The position numbers were made by a program, and so were the translations under genes. From UBA4744 sp963707435 (lineage in GTDB: Bacteria; Actinomycetota; Acidimicrobiia; Spongiisociales; UBA4744): DNA of 64,000 nucleotides. The notes below the pieces were generated by a model that was given only the letters and a program-made list of their open reading frames with translations, was not told the DNA's origin and made no database searches. The number at the start of each line of letters is the position of its first letter. Position 1 is the first letter of the stretch. Below are positions 34,588 to 43,390 of this stretch, one piece after another. The stretch covers positions 124,001 through 188,000 of the forward strand of contig CAVPPF010000006.1 of NCBI GenBank assembly GCA_963707435.1. Reading direction: 5' to 3'.

Positions 34588-34872
34588 ATGGCGAAGGCGA
34601 TATGGAACGGTGCAACGATCGCGGAGAGCGACGTAACGGTGATCGTGGAAGGAAACCACTACTTCCCCCGCGACAGTGTTGATGCTGCCTATCTCGCGGA
34701 CAGTTCGAAGTACACCCGGTGCCCGTGGAAAGGCAAGGCAAGCTACTTCGATGTTGTCGTTGACGGTCAGGTCAACAAAGACGCGGCCTGGTACTACCCG
34801 GAACCCAAGCCTGCCGCCGAGCAGATCAAGGATTACGTCGCCTTCTGGCGCGGTGTGCGCGTCGAGGTCTGA
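34588..34872 (+). CDS. DUF427 domain protein
   Basis: This 94-aa single-domain protein of the DUF427 family has the typical start MAKAIWNGATIAESD and FPRDSVDAAYL. The hallmark is TRCPWKGKASYFDVVVDG, followed by AWYYPEPKPAAEQIKDYVAF. The function of the family is not established. It is divergent from cofC and lies about 60 bases before the LLM oxidoreductase on the same strand, so cotranscription is likely. AAAGGTAGGG precedes the ATG. Confidence 0.88.
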   Translation: MAKAIWNGATIAESDVTVIVEGNHYFPRDSVDAAYLADSSKYTRCPWKGKASYFDVVVDGQVNKDAAWYYPEPKPAAEQIKDYVAFWRGVRVEV

Positions 34873-34932
34873 ACGCTCGGAATCGCCGGTGACGGCGTGT
34901 CTAGGCTGGAGTTTCGCCGAGAAAGGGAAACG

Positions 34933-35913
34933 ATGCGTTTTGGTGCCTTTGTGCCGCAGGGATGGCGACTCGATCTAGCCGGAATCGCCCAGGCGGACCA
35001 CTGGCCGACCATGCTCAAGGTCGCCGGGGCCATCGAGGATGCCGGGTACGAATCGCTCTGGGTCTACGACCATTTCCACACAGTGCCCGTCCCGACTCAG
35101 GAAGTCACCTACGAGGCGTGGACGTTGATGGCGGCGCTGGCTGCCACAACGGATCGGGTACGGCTGGGCCAGATGTGCACGTGCAACTCGTACCGTCCTC
35201 CGTCGTATCTGGCGAAGGTTGCCGCCTCGATCGACGTCATATCCGGCGGCCGCCTCGAGATGGGCATCGGGGCCGGCTGGTACGAACATGAATACGACGG
35301 CTACGGCTATGAATTCCCCAAACCCTCGGTACGCATCGGAATGCTGCGAGAAGCCGTCGAGATCATGCAGCGTATGTGGACGGACGATGAGGTCACCTAC
35401 GAGGGCAAGTACTACACGCTCAAGGGTGCGATCAGCCGGCCCAAGCCCGTCCAGGAGCCTCACATCCCCTTCTGGATCGCCGGAGGTGGCGAACAGCTCA
35501 CCCTGAATGTGGCCGCCCGGTACGCCGCCTACACCAACTTCGGTACATCGGTCGAAGAGTTCGTGCACAAGTCCGAGATCCTGCGAGGGCATTGCGAGGA
35601 TGTCGGAACCGACTTCTCATCGATCGTTCGCTCGAGCAACTTCAACGTCGTCTGTGAGGAGACCGAGGCCGACGTCGAGGAGCGCCTCTCCACGATCAAG
35701 GATCACTACCGGCCGTTCGTCACGGCAGAGCGGTTGGAACGGGTGGAGGCTCTCTTCCGGGAGTTTGCCGGGACTCCAGAACAACTCGTGGCCAGGCTGC
35801 GCCTTTGGAAGGACGCCGGCATGACCTACGGTATCGTCTACTTCTCGGAAGCCGCCTACGACACCTCCGGTTTGGAACGCTTCGCCCGCGAAGTCGTTCC
35901 GGCGCTCGCCTAA
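34933..35913 (+). CDS. LLM-class F420-dependent oxidoreductase
   Basis: This 326-aa luciferase-like monooxygenase fold protein resembles the F420-dependent subgroup. It has MRFGAFVPQGW at the start, ESLWVYDHFHTVP, LGQMCTCNSYRPPSYLAKVA and GRLEMGIGAGWYEHEYDGYG. These carry the usual cofactor-binding face. Substrate is unknown. The ATG at 34933 has GAAAGGGAAACG before it; the open frame begins 12 codons earlier. Nearness to cofC supports F420 rather than FMN as cofactor. Confidence 0.86.
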   Translation: MRFGAFVPQGWRLDLAGIAQADHWPTMLKVAGAIEDAGYESLWVYDHFHTVPVPTQEVTYEAWTLMAALAATTDRVRLGQMCTCNSYRPPSYLAKVAASIDVISGGRLEMGIGAGWYEHEYDGYGYEFPKPSVRIGMLREAVEIMQRMWTDDEVTYEGKYYTLKGAISRPKPVQEPHIPFWIAGGGEQLTLNVAARYAAYTNFGTSVEEFVHKSEILRGHCEDVGTDFSSIVRSSNFNVVCEETEADVEERLSTIKDHYRPFVTAERLERVEALFREFAGTPEQLVARLRLWKDAGMTYGIVYFSEAAYDTSGLERFAREVVPALA

Positions 35914-35922
35914 GGTCTCCGC

Positions 35923-36954
35923 ATGCCTGCACCACCCTTCGCTCCTCCGCTCAAACCCATGCAGGCCCGGGTGCGGGAGACGCCCCCGGAACCGCCCGGC
36001 TGGGTGTACGAACCCAAGTGGGACGGGTTCCGGGCTATCGCCTGGGGCGGTTCCGATGTGCGTCTCGATAGCCGCAACGGCAAGCCACTCCTCCGCTACT
36101 TCCCGGAGCTGGACGGCGCCCTCCGCCAACTCCCGGCCGGGACCGTGGTTGACGGCGAGGTGGTCGTGGTGGTCGACGACGTGACCGACTTCGATGCGCT
36201 CCAAATGCGGATCCATCCCGCCGCTTCCAGAGTTGCCATGCTCTCCCAGGAGACACCGGCCGAACTCGTGGCTTTCGACCTACTGGCAGATCGGGGCGAG
36301 GACCTCCGGGCGGTTCCCTATGAGGAGCGGCGTGCCCGGCTCGAGGGCCTTTTCGCGGATCTTCACTACCCGTGGCATTTGACTCCGGTCACCGCCGACG
36401 TCGCCGAGGCGGCCCGATGGTTTGAGGAGTACGAGGGGGCCGGGTGTGATGGGATCATCTGCAAGCAGACCGATGGTGTCTACAAAGAAGACAAACGCGA
36501 GTGGATCAAGTGGAAACACCGGCGGGATGCAGACTGCGTCGTCGGTGGCTACCGGGTCCACAAGGACGGAGACAAGATCGGGTCGATCCTTCTCGGTTTG
36601 TACAACGACGATGGTGAGCTGCATTTCATCGGGCATTGCTCGGGTTTCAGTGATCAGGACCGGGTGGCCATCCTCGAACAGCTCGAGCAGATCCGCTCGG
36701 ACGACAGCTTCGGGGGTGGGGACTACGTGCGGGTCCCCGGCCAGGAGAGCCGCTGGTCGGCCGGCAAGGACCTCTCCTGGATCCCCGTCGAACCCGGGGT
36801 CGTGGTGCAGGTGAGCTACGACCAGCTCGAGAAGGGCCGGTTCCGCCATGCCACCCGGTTCGAGCGCTGGCGGATCGACAAATCCCCGGACGAGTGCACG
36901 ATGGATCAGTTGGAGCGCCCCTCCGGGGTCGGTTTCGGGGCCGTGGTCGGATAG
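35923..36954 (+). CDS. ligC: ATP-dependent DNA ligase, LigC type
   Basis: This 343-aa stand-alone ligase seals nicks using ATP. The adenylated Lys32 is in YEPKWDGFRAI (motif I); motif III is LVAFDLLAD, motif IV CDGIICKQTDGVY and motif V WIKWKHRRDADCVVGG. The OB-fold follows. Size and motifs fit the mycobacterial LigC group, which acts in backup end joining and gap repair. It converges with the polymerase-domain gene 47 bases away. No Ku gene is in the window. Confidence 0.9.
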   Translation: MPAPPFAPPLKPMQARVRETPPEPPGWVYEPKWDGFRAIAWGGSDVRLDSRNGKPLLRYFPELDGALRQLPAGTVVDGEVVVVVDDVTDFDALQMRIHPAASRVAMLSQETPAELVAFDLLADRGEDLRAVPYEERRARLEGLFADLHYPWHLTPVTADVAEAARWFEEYEGAGCDGIICKQTDGVYKEDKREWIKWKHRRDADCVVGGYRVHKDGDKIGSILLGLYNDDGELHFIGHCSGFSDQDRVAILEQLEQIRSDDSFGGGDYVRVPGQESRWSAGKDLSWIPVEPGVVVQVSYDQLEKGRFRHATRFERWRIDKSPDECTMDQLERPSGVGFGAVVG

Positions 36955-37001
36955 CGGGTCATCCCCATCCGACCCGCTTCGCTCGCCGGGGCGAGTGGAC
37001 G

Positions 37002-37994
37002 CTACTCCCAGTTCTCTTTGCGCATCTTTGACGGCTGGACGCGGGGTGGTTCTCCGGGCATCTTCGGGTAGTGAGGCGGCCACGGGGCATCGCCGATGCC
37101 GTTCGCTTCATCGGCGGCCACCATCTCGAGCAACCGATCCAGTCGACCGGCGGCCTCGTCGATTCCGTCGGTGAGATCGCCGGCGTCGGCCCAGCGATCC
37201 CGGAAACTCGCCAGGTCCATCGCCCGGTGGTCGATAGTGTCGAGTTCATCCCAGGTGAACGGGGTGGAGACCAGTCCGGTATGCCGGATGCTGTAGGCGC
37301 TGGCGATGGTCTTGTCCCAGGCGTTCTGGTTGAAGTCGATGAACACGCCCTCCCTTTCTTCCTTCCACCAGGCGGTTGTTGCCAGCTCATGGCGGCGCTC
37401 AACCTCTCGGGCGAGAGCCAGCGCCGCTCTGCGGACCTGATAGAAGTCCCACTCGCGCTGCAGCCGCACGTAGATATGGATGCCGCGGTTGCCCGACGTC
37501 TTGGGCCAACCGGTCAGACCCAGCTCGTCGAGGAGTGCCTTGACGGCAAACGCGACATCCCGGGCCGCTTCGAAGTCGTGGCCCTCGGTGGGGTCCAGGT
37601 CGACGCGGAGTTCATCGGGATGCATCAGGTCGTCGGCCCGGGCGTTCCAGGGATTCAGATCCAGGCAGTTCATCTGTGCCATCCAGATGACATCGCTCTC
37701 GTCGAGAGGAGCGAACATCTGTCCGGGCCGGGCCGACGGGAACGTGACATCCACCAGGTTGCGGGATCCTTTGGGGCGCTTCACGAAGAGCGGGCGCTGC
37801 GCGACACCGGCGTTCCAGCGCTTCAAGAGGCTCGGCCGATTGCGAACACCTCGCAGCGCTCCCGATGCGCACATGAGGTAGTGCTCGACGACATGGAGCT
37901 TCGTCCAACCTTGCTCCGGGAACATCACTTTGTCCGGGCTGGTGATCCGGATGGAGCGACCGGCAACTTCCACGGTGGTCTCATTGGTGGCCAT
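37002..37994 (-). CDS. LigD-type primase-polymerase domain protein
   Basis: This 330-aa stand-alone polymerase domain is of the LigD/PrimPol (AEP) type. It starts with the family segment RSIRITSPDKVMFPEQGWTK. It has metal-binding acidic residues in DELRVDLDPTEGHDF, then KTSGNRGIHIYVRLQ with the Ser and His that bind the nucleotide triphosphate, and a third acidic site in VFIDFNQNAWDKTIASAY. Such enzymes fill gaps, often with ribonucleotides, at broken ends. It converges with ligC, so the two form a split NHEJ-like pair. Confidence 0.9.
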   Translation of the reverse strand: MATNETTVEVAGRSIRITSPDKVMFPEQGWTKLHVVEHYLMCASGALRGVRNRPSLLKRWNAGVAQRPLFVKRPKGSRNLVDVTFPSARPGQMFAPLDESDVIWMAQMNCLDLNPWNARADDLMHPDELRVDLDPTEGHDFEAARDVAFAVKALLDELGLTGWPKTSGNRGIHIYVRLQREWDFYQVRRAALALAREVERRHELATTAWWKEEREGVFIDFNQNAWDKTIASAYSIRHTGLVSTPFTWDELDTIDHRAMDLASFRDRWADAGDLTDGIDEAAGRLDRLLEMVAADEANGIGDAPWPPHYPKMPGEPPRVQPSKMRKENWE

Positions 37995-38078
37995 AGCCAC
38001 CAGGTTACGGGTGTGCTCCCCGATACGCACCGGGTAAGTTCCTGGTCGTGTCCTTCGTGACTGCCTAGCCTGGTGGTC

Positions 38079-39518
38079 ATGTCCCGGCACACGAAGATCA
38101 TCGCCACGATGGGGCCGGCCATCTCGTCGGCCGAGACCGTGGCGGCACTGGTGTCTGCAGGCATGGACGTTGCCCGCCTCAACTTCTCGCACGGCACTCA
38201 CGACGACCACCGACGCTATGCAGCGTGGGTTCGGGAAGCCGCCGCTGGGGCCGGGAGGCCGGTTGCTCTGCTCCAGGACGTGCAGGGACCGAAGATCCGG
38301 ACGGGAACCTTCCCCGGCGGCTCGCTGGAGTTGAACCAGGGAGATGAGGTTCGTGTCCGCCGGGGGACCGCGGAGGCCGAACGCGGTGAGATCGTCATCG
38401 ACTACGACTACCTGCTGGAAGACGTCGGCGTCGGCGATCTGATCGTCCTGGCCGATGGTCTGTTGCGCCTCACCGTTGCTGCCAAGGATGAACGGGGCCT
38501 GGTTGCGGAGGCCACGCAACCGGGCGTGTTGACCGACCGCAAGGGGGTTGCGTTCCCCCGATCAAAGCTGCGCGTGGGAGCCATCACCGACAAAGATCGT
38601 GTCGACCTGGAGTTCGGGCGCCAACTCGGTGTCGATTTCGTCGCCGCCTCCTTCGTTCAGTCGGCCGATGAAGTCCGGGAAGTGGCCGACCTGGCAGGTG
38701 GGTCGACGCCCGTCATCGCCAAGATCGAACTGGCGGCCGCCTACGAGAACCTCGACGCAATCCTGGACGTCGGCCAGGGAATCATGGTCGCCCGGGGCGA
38801 CCTGGGTGTTCAGCTCCCGCTTGAAACCATCCCTGCCGTTCAGCGTGACATCCTGGCGAGGACCAACCGGGCGGGCCTCGTCTCGATAACTGCAACGGAG
38901 ATGCTGGAGTCGATGATCGGCGCGATTCGTCCCACTCGAGCAGAGGTAACCGACGTGACCAACGCGGTGCTCAACGGGACCGACGCCGTGATGTTGAGCG
39001 GGGAAACCGCGATTGGCAAGTACCCGGTTCGAACGGTGGCAGCCATGGACACGATCTGTCGGGAAGCGGAAAAATCGCCCGCTTCCCGCCAGGAAGCCAG
39101 CGCCGCGTTCATGGCCGCTCATCCGACGTTCGCATCGGCGACTGCCAAGGCGGCCGTCGAAGCAGCTTCTGATCTCGGGCTGGAGACCATTGTTGCATTC
39201 ACCGAATCCGGCAACACCGCGCTGCTGCTCTCGAAGTACCGACCGACTGCGCAAATCATGGCGTTCACGCCGGAACCGTCAACGCTTCGCAAGATGGCCC
39301 TCTACTGGGGGGTGATCCCGAACAGCTTCGCCCGCCTCGACCACACGGACGTCATGATTGTCGCCGCCGAGCAAGCGCTGCTGCGGTTGGACACATGTTC
39401 TGCAGGGGAAGGTGTCGTGATGGTGGCCGGGATCCCCCCCAACCAGCAGTCATCGACCAATTTGATGAAACTGCACACCATCGGTGAGGCGAGCGGAGCG
39501 GCGCCGGACGGTTTCTAG
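38079..39518 (+). CDS. pyk: Pyruvate kinase
   Basis: This 479-aa pyruvate kinase makes pyruvate and ATP from phosphoenolpyruvate and ADP. Conserved pieces are KIIATMGPAIS at the start, ARLNFSHGTHDDH, PVIAKIELAAAYENLDAIL with the catalytic Lys, GIMVARGDLGVQLPLE and GTDAVMLSGETAIGKYP. The effector-binding C-terminal domain is present. The segment usually read ATQMLESM is ATEMLESM here. The ATG at 38079 is used; an in-frame GTG lies six bases upstream. Confidence 0.95.
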   Translation: MSRHTKIIATMGPAISSAETVAALVSAGMDVARLNFSHGTHDDHRRYAAWVREAAAGAGRPVALLQDVQGPKIRTGTFPGGSLELNQGDEVRVRRGTAEAERGEIVIDYDYLLEDVGVGDLIVLADGLLRLTVAAKDERGLVAEATQPGVLTDRKGVAFPRSKLRVGAITDKDRVDLEFGRQLGVDFVAASFVQSADEVREVADLAGGSTPVIAKIELAAAYENLDAILDVGQGIMVARGDLGVQLPLETIPAVQRDILARTNRAGLVSITATEMLESMIGAIRPTRAEVTDVTNAVLNGTDAVMLSGETAIGKYPVRTVAAMDTICREAEKSPASRQEASAAFMAAHPTFASATAKAAVEAASDLGLETIVAFTESGNTALLLSKYRPTAQIMAFTPEPSTLRKMALYWGVIPNSFARLDHTDVMIVAAEQALLRLDTCSAGEGVVMVAGIPPNQQSSTNLMKLHTIGEASGAAPDGF

Positions 39519-39572
39519 GTGCGGTCGGTCCTGCACTAGAGTCTCCGGCACACCACACCGGAGATGCACACG

Positions 39573-39902
39573 ATGGGCCAGACGATCGAGGTCAAGAGCG
39601 TTGTCCTGGGCGACGTAGCCCTCTTCGACACCGATCGGACCGTGACCGGCCAGGATGGACACGGCTTCGCGGCCGGGTCCGGCGCCCCGGAGGGAACGAC
39701 CACTGCCGCCCGGCTGGCCGCGGCACTGTTCGGCAGCGACCCGGCGATCAACCACGTGTTCGTGATGTCCAATCAGGTCACCGCCCGCCGGACGGGCGCA
39801 TGGAGCGAGGAGACCGCAGCCGCGGCAGGCGGCGTGATCCGCGATTTCTTCATCTTCTACGATGAGAACCGGGGTTTGTCGCCACAGGCAGCTGAGGACT
39901 AA
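39573..39902 (+). CDS. Small Nfu N-terminal-domain-like protein
   Basis: This 109-aa protein has no certain family. The C-terminal half (LAAALFGSDPAINHVFVMSN, then TARRTGAWSEE and IRDFFIFYDENRG) follows the pattern of the Nfu/NifU N-terminal domain. No CxxC iron-sulfur domain is attached. GGAG lies nine bases before the ATG at 39573; an earlier ATG at 39564 is too close to it. The stop overlaps the convergent VanW gene. Assignment is by eye and tentative. Confidence 0.5.
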   Translation: MGQTIEVKSVVLGDVALFDTDRTVTGQDGHGFAAGSGAPEGTTTAARLAAALFGSDPAINHVFVMSNQVTARRTGAWSEETAAAAGGVIRDFFIFYDENRGLSPQAAED

Positions 39903-41826
39903 CCGCCGCCGGTTGTGGTCGTCGTATCGGTAGAAGTCGTTGTGCTCTCGGTGGTCGTGGTGGTTTCTTCCACCGGGCACTCCTCGACGTAGTCGGGGTG
40001 AGCAGGGGGAGCATGCACGGGTGAACCTCGACCTCGCGGGGCTGGGCCCGGTAGCGGACCGGCCACGACTCCTCATCCACCGTGCGATTCGGATAGGTGA
40101 TGATCCGGGTGACGGTCACGGTCCATCCCTGCCGCCCGCTCTCCGTAACCTTCTCGTCCTCGGGGTCGAGAGCGGCGTTGGCGGTGTATTCAACGGCTGG
40201 TTCGGTATACGAGTATCGCCCCGAGACCTCACCCTCGACGACATATCCCGTGCCGTCGCCCTCCGCCGGAACCGTGAGGCGTGTGACCCCGCCGCTCTGC
40301 TCGCCGACGACAATGCGGCCGCCGTTGTTGCCGTAGAAGCTGACAGTGATGGACGTGTCGGTATACGACGTCCGGATGAGAATCGCAGAGTCGCGATTGT
40401 TGCGAAACTCGAGGTTGGGAACAGGCCAGGAAATCGTTGCCTCGATGCCTTCGGGGTAGCGCGAGAAGTAGTAGCTGTGGGCGGTGTGGGTGATGTCCTC
40501 GTAGCCTCCCCAGAAGACTGCGTTGTAGAACGTGGTGGCGAACTGGCTGACACCTCCGCCGACCGTATCCACGATCTTGCCCCGGATGATGGTTCCGGCT
40601 GGTTTGAAGCCTCGTTCCAGGGTCCGTTCCCCGACGAGTTCGTTGAGCGAGAGCGATTCGCCGGGTTTCACGAGGGTGCCGTCGACAATGTCGGCGAACA
40701 GCTGGATGTTCTCCACCCGGCTCTCGCAGCAACTGTGGTAGGTCGTGAACCTCGAGACCAGATGCCTGACATCCAGAGCCTCGGCATCGTCCGTGGTGAA
40801 CGCCGGCTCGGCGCCATCCTGAAAGGGAAGGTCTCCCTGTCGTGATCCGCCCAGCGCGGCCCCTTCGAGAACTGCCGTCGTCAGCTCGGGGTCGATGAGC
40901 GAGCCGGGCTGGCCCGGAATCACGGAGACGGTGTAGTCGTCGTTGATCTCGAACGCCGCGTCGATCGGAGCTTGTTCGAGATCGGGCCGCAGCGGCTCGA
41001 TGATCGATGCCACTACCTCCGGATTGAATCCAATCTCCAGCCTGGTGACGGAATTGGTGATCAGGTCGCTTGTGAGAGCCCCGGCGAGATCCTCCACCGT
41101 GAACGTCACGGCGATAGGAGGATCGAGACGAGAGAGCACCACCGGTCCGGACAGCATCTTCTCCGCCGTGCGGAGCGCCTCATCGACGTCCGCATCCGTC
41201 AGAGCCGGCGTTGCGGAGGTGATTTCAAGGGTGGCCGGTTCGCGATTCCGCCCGGCCAGTGACTGCAGGACGGTGGCTTGCGCGACATCGATCGCCACCC
41301 GGCGTCCTGCCCTCGGGTACTGGGCAACCGGCGTGGTTCCCTCAACGGTGATGGCCCCATCGAAAGGAGGATCGGAGATGTGGTCCCGGGACCACTCAGC
41401 GGCCACGGACGCAAAGGCTTCGGGGTCGAGCCCAACCGGCAGTTCGAGAATCTCGTCGCCGAAGAGATGGGTCCACCACCAGCCGAATTGCGCGAACACC
41501 GAACCGGATCGGCCGACTTCCATCGCCGCGGTAACGGCCGCCTGTTCGTCGACGAAGAACCCGACCGTCTCCGGATCGAGCGTGAGGGTGCTCCCGTTCA
41601 GTTGAAACACGGCAGGAGTCGTCGCCAGTTCGTCTTCGAGCGTCTGCAGCGCGGCGCCGGCCGATTCCGTGTCCAGACCCGAGAGGTCGATCTCGCCGAC
41701 GGTCACGTTGCGGAGCACCTCGTCGGCGTGCAGTGCCCGGTCGATTCCAAACGCTCCGAAGACGAACAGAAGCAGCCCGGCAACAGCGGCGAGCGCGAAA
41801 ACGGAGAGACGAAGGTTGCGTGACAT
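39850..41826 (-). CDS. VanW family protein with peptidoglycan-binding-like repeats; C-terminus apparently shifted
   Basis: This 658-aa exported protein has one N-terminal membrane segment (VFALAAVAGLLLFVFGAFG). Two repeats of the YoaR-like/PGBD4 type follow (about residues 45-340, with TVGEIDLSGLDTESAGAAL). The VanW domain (HSCCESRVENIQLFADIVDG, GGGVSQFATTFYNAVFWGG) follows, then a G5-like strand region. After REVEVHP (near 40018) the frame becomes Arg/Pro-rich. In the neighbouring frame the sequence continues as PDYVEECPVEETTTTTESTT and ends at 39899. One missing base would restore this Thr-rich tail. Real end is therefore probably 39899. Cell-wall role is inferred. Confidence 0.85.
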   Translation of the reverse strand: MSRNLRLSVFALAAVAGLLLFVFGAFGIDRALHADEVLRNVTVGEIDLSGLDTESAGAALQTLEDELATTPAVFQLNGSTLTLDPETVGFFVDEQAAVTAAMEVGRSGSVFAQFGWWWTHLFGDEILELPVGLDPEAFASVAAEWSRDHISDPPFDGAITVEGTTPVAQYPRAGRRVAIDVAQATVLQSLAGRNREPATLEITSATPALTDADVDEALRTAEKMLSGPVVLSRLDPPIAVTFTVEDLAGALTSDLITNSVTRLEIGFNPEVVASIIEPLRPDLEQAPIDAAFEINDDYTVSVIPGQPGSLIDPELTTAVLEGAALGGSRQGDLPFQDGAEPAFTTDDAEALDVRHLVSRFTTYHSCCESRVENIQLFADIVDGTLVKPGESLSLNELVGERTLERGFKPAGTIIRGKIVDTVGGGVSQFATTFYNAVFWGGYEDITHTAHSYYFSRYPEGIEATISWPVPNLEFRNNRDSAILIRTSYTDTSITVSFYGNNGGRIVVGEQSGGVTRLTVPAEGDGTGYVVEGEVSGRYSYTEPAVEYTANAALDPEDEKVTESGRQGWTVTVTRIITYPNRTVDEESWPVRYRAQPREVEVHPCMLPLLTPTTSRSARWKKPPRPPRAQRLLPIRRPQPAAVSPQLPVATNPGSHRRR

Positions 41827-41831
41827 AATGA

Positions 41832-41837
41832 TCTATA
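41832..41837 (-). promoter_or_regulatory. Candidate -10 element for the VanW gene (leaderless)
   Basis: TATAGA on the minus strand ends five bases before the VanW ATG, which would give a leaderless transcript as is common in Actinomycetota. No ribosome-binding site is seen. Confidence 0.35.
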
Positions 41838-41902
41838 GCCCCAGCAGACGGTCATTGTAGCCGTTACCGGCCGAACGACTAGCCGGTCGATACCATTGGC
41901 GA

Positions 41903-42673
41903 GTGTTCGACTTTCCAACGGTCGCGCCGGGTGAACCGGTGCGAGTTTCCGCCTCTACCTTTGTTGCTTTCCGGCAATGCCCGGACAATGCGCTCGCCCG
42001 GTTGCAGGGCGAGTGGGGCCCCGAGAGCAGAGCCGCCTTCTCGGGAGGTTTGGCTCACCGCCTCTTCGCCCGCCATCTCAGCGGCGACCCGGTGGACGGC
42101 GAGGGTTTCGGGCAGGTGTGCAGGAGCGAAATCGGTGGGTCGAATCTCAACTATAAGCTGGGGGCGCTTGGCCTCAAACCAAGTGAGCTCGCGAACCTCA
42201 TCGATGAGGTGGGCGCAATCTACGAACGGTTCAAGAAGCTCCCGACCGAGGGTTTCGTAGGTGCCGAGGTAGCCATCACGGTCGAACCCGTTGAGAACGT
42301 GACCCTGGTCGGATCCGTCGACGCAGTGTTCATGGGAGACCGTGGGGTCCGGTTGGTCGATTGGAAGACCGGGGAGCTGGGGGAGGTCGTCGACCAGTTG
42401 CACTTCTATGCGCTGTTGTGGGCGCTCGAGAAGCAGGAACTGCCTCAACTGGTTGAGGCAGTTTCCGTGCGGACCGGCGAGCGGGTGTCGGAGGTCCCCA
42501 ACCGAGGGATGGTGGGAGATACCGCGCGGCAAGTGGCAGACATGGTCGGGCAACTCCGAGCTGCCTGGGACGAGGGTCGCGGCATCGAGCGGCGGGGTGG
42601 CCCGTGGTGCAAGTTCTGCGGCATTCTCGATTCGTGCGCGGAAGGCCGAGCGGCCACCCGCCTGGGCGTGTGA
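41903..42673 (+). CDS. RecB-type PD-(D/E)XK nuclease domain protein
   Basis: This 256-aa stand-alone nuclease of the RecB/AddB exonuclease family has active-site residues in LVGSVDAVF and LVDWKTG. Four cysteines, Cys26 in FRQCPDN and the C-terminal CKFCGILDSC, are spaced as in the Fe-S clamp of AddB and Cas4-like nucleases. Helicase motifs are absent. The GTG start at 41903 is the only useful start before the conserved region. It is divergent from VanW. Confidence 0.85.
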   Translation: MFDFPTVAPGEPVRVSASTFVAFRQCPDNALARLQGEWGPESRAAFSGGLAHRLFARHLSGDPVDGEGFGQVCRSEIGGSNLNYKLGALGLKPSELANLIDEVGAIYERFKKLPTEGFVGAEVAITVEPVENVTLVGSVDAVFMGDRGVRLVDWKTGELGEVVDQLHFYALLWALEKQELPQLVEAVSVRTGERVSEVPNRGMVGDTARQVADMVGQLRAAWDEGRGIERRGGPWCKFCGILDSCAEGRAATRLGV

Positions 42674-42724
42674 AGACGGTTTCCGGGTTCCGGTCAGACC
42701 GCCGGCTCGTGGCCGATAGCTGAA

Positions 42725-43279
42725 TCACTCGTCGTCGTGTTCGTCGATCCTGGGCTGCAAGACTCCGGAATCGCAGCGCACTTCGAGGGTGGACTCACGG
42801 TCGTCGCCGGATGCCTCGAACGAGATCTCCACCTTCTCCGGCCCGGCCGACTCGATCTCAACGCGATATCCCGGATTGGGTGCGTAGGTGACCAGCGTTG
42901 CATCGTCGCCTGCGCACCGGACGGTTGCCCAACCCCCGGTTCCGTAGAAGGTGTCTTCCTGGTTTGCGCTCGCAGTTGTCTGCGGGATGCTCGTTGAAGT
43001 CGTCGTCCCGCCCGGGTTGGTGGTCGAGGTTCCCTCGCCGGTGGTGGTGGTAGTCGTTGCGGCGAAGCCGGTCGTTGAGACCGGCGGCGGGGGCTGCACG
43101 GTTGGGTCGGTGGTATCGGTGGTCGATGTCGTGGCATCCAACGCGAGCGTCGTGGCCACTCGCGAGGGACGGTCCGTCACCTGATCGCGCACCAGGGCGA
43201 CGGCTTGCGATGCGAGGACCGTGGCCGTCGCCGTTGCGGCCACCCAAGCAACCACCAGTCCAATGCGACGTTTGCTCAT
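42725..43279 (-). CDS. Membrane-anchored protein with Thr-rich linker
   Basis: This 184-aa protein starts MSKRRIGLVVAWVAATATAT, an N-terminal anchor or uncleaved signal. It continues with about 80 residues rich in Thr, Ser and Pro. It ends in a small domain with two cysteines (VRCAGDD, EVRCDSG) that may form a disulfide, with an acidic C-terminus DEHDDE. The ATG at 43279 is the second in frame and fits the anchor. It is divergent from the two-component system and may be controlled by it through the repeats at 43311-43343. Confidence 0.68.
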   Translation of the reverse strand: MSKRRIGLVVAWVAATATATVLASQAVALVRDQVTDRPSRVATTLALDATTSTTDTTDPTVQPPPPVSTTGFAATTTTTTGEGTSTTNPGGTTTSTSIPQTTASANQEDTFYGTGGWATVRCAGDDATLVTYAPNPGYRVEIESAGPEKVEISFEASGDDRESTLEVRCDSGVLQPRIDEHDDE

Positions 43280-43310
43280 GAGCCCAGTATGGACCGGTCC
43301 CGCCCTCATC

Positions 43311-43343
43311 GTGCTTAAGCGTTGGTTAAGCCTGTGCTAAAGC
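43311..43343. promoter_or_regulatory. Phased repeats, likely response-regulator sites
   Basis: Three related 10-mers occur in direct order: GTGCTTAAGC (43311-43320), TTGGTTAAGC (43322-43331) and GTGCTAAAGC (43334-43343). Their starts are 11 and 12 bases apart, close to one helical turn. OmpR/PhoB-type regulators bind such phased direct repeats. They lie between the divergent Thr-rich gene and the response regulator. Confidence 0.55.
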
Positions 43344-43390
43344 TGCCGATCGGGGGAGGTCGATGAGGATCCTGGCAGTATCGTGTTCCC

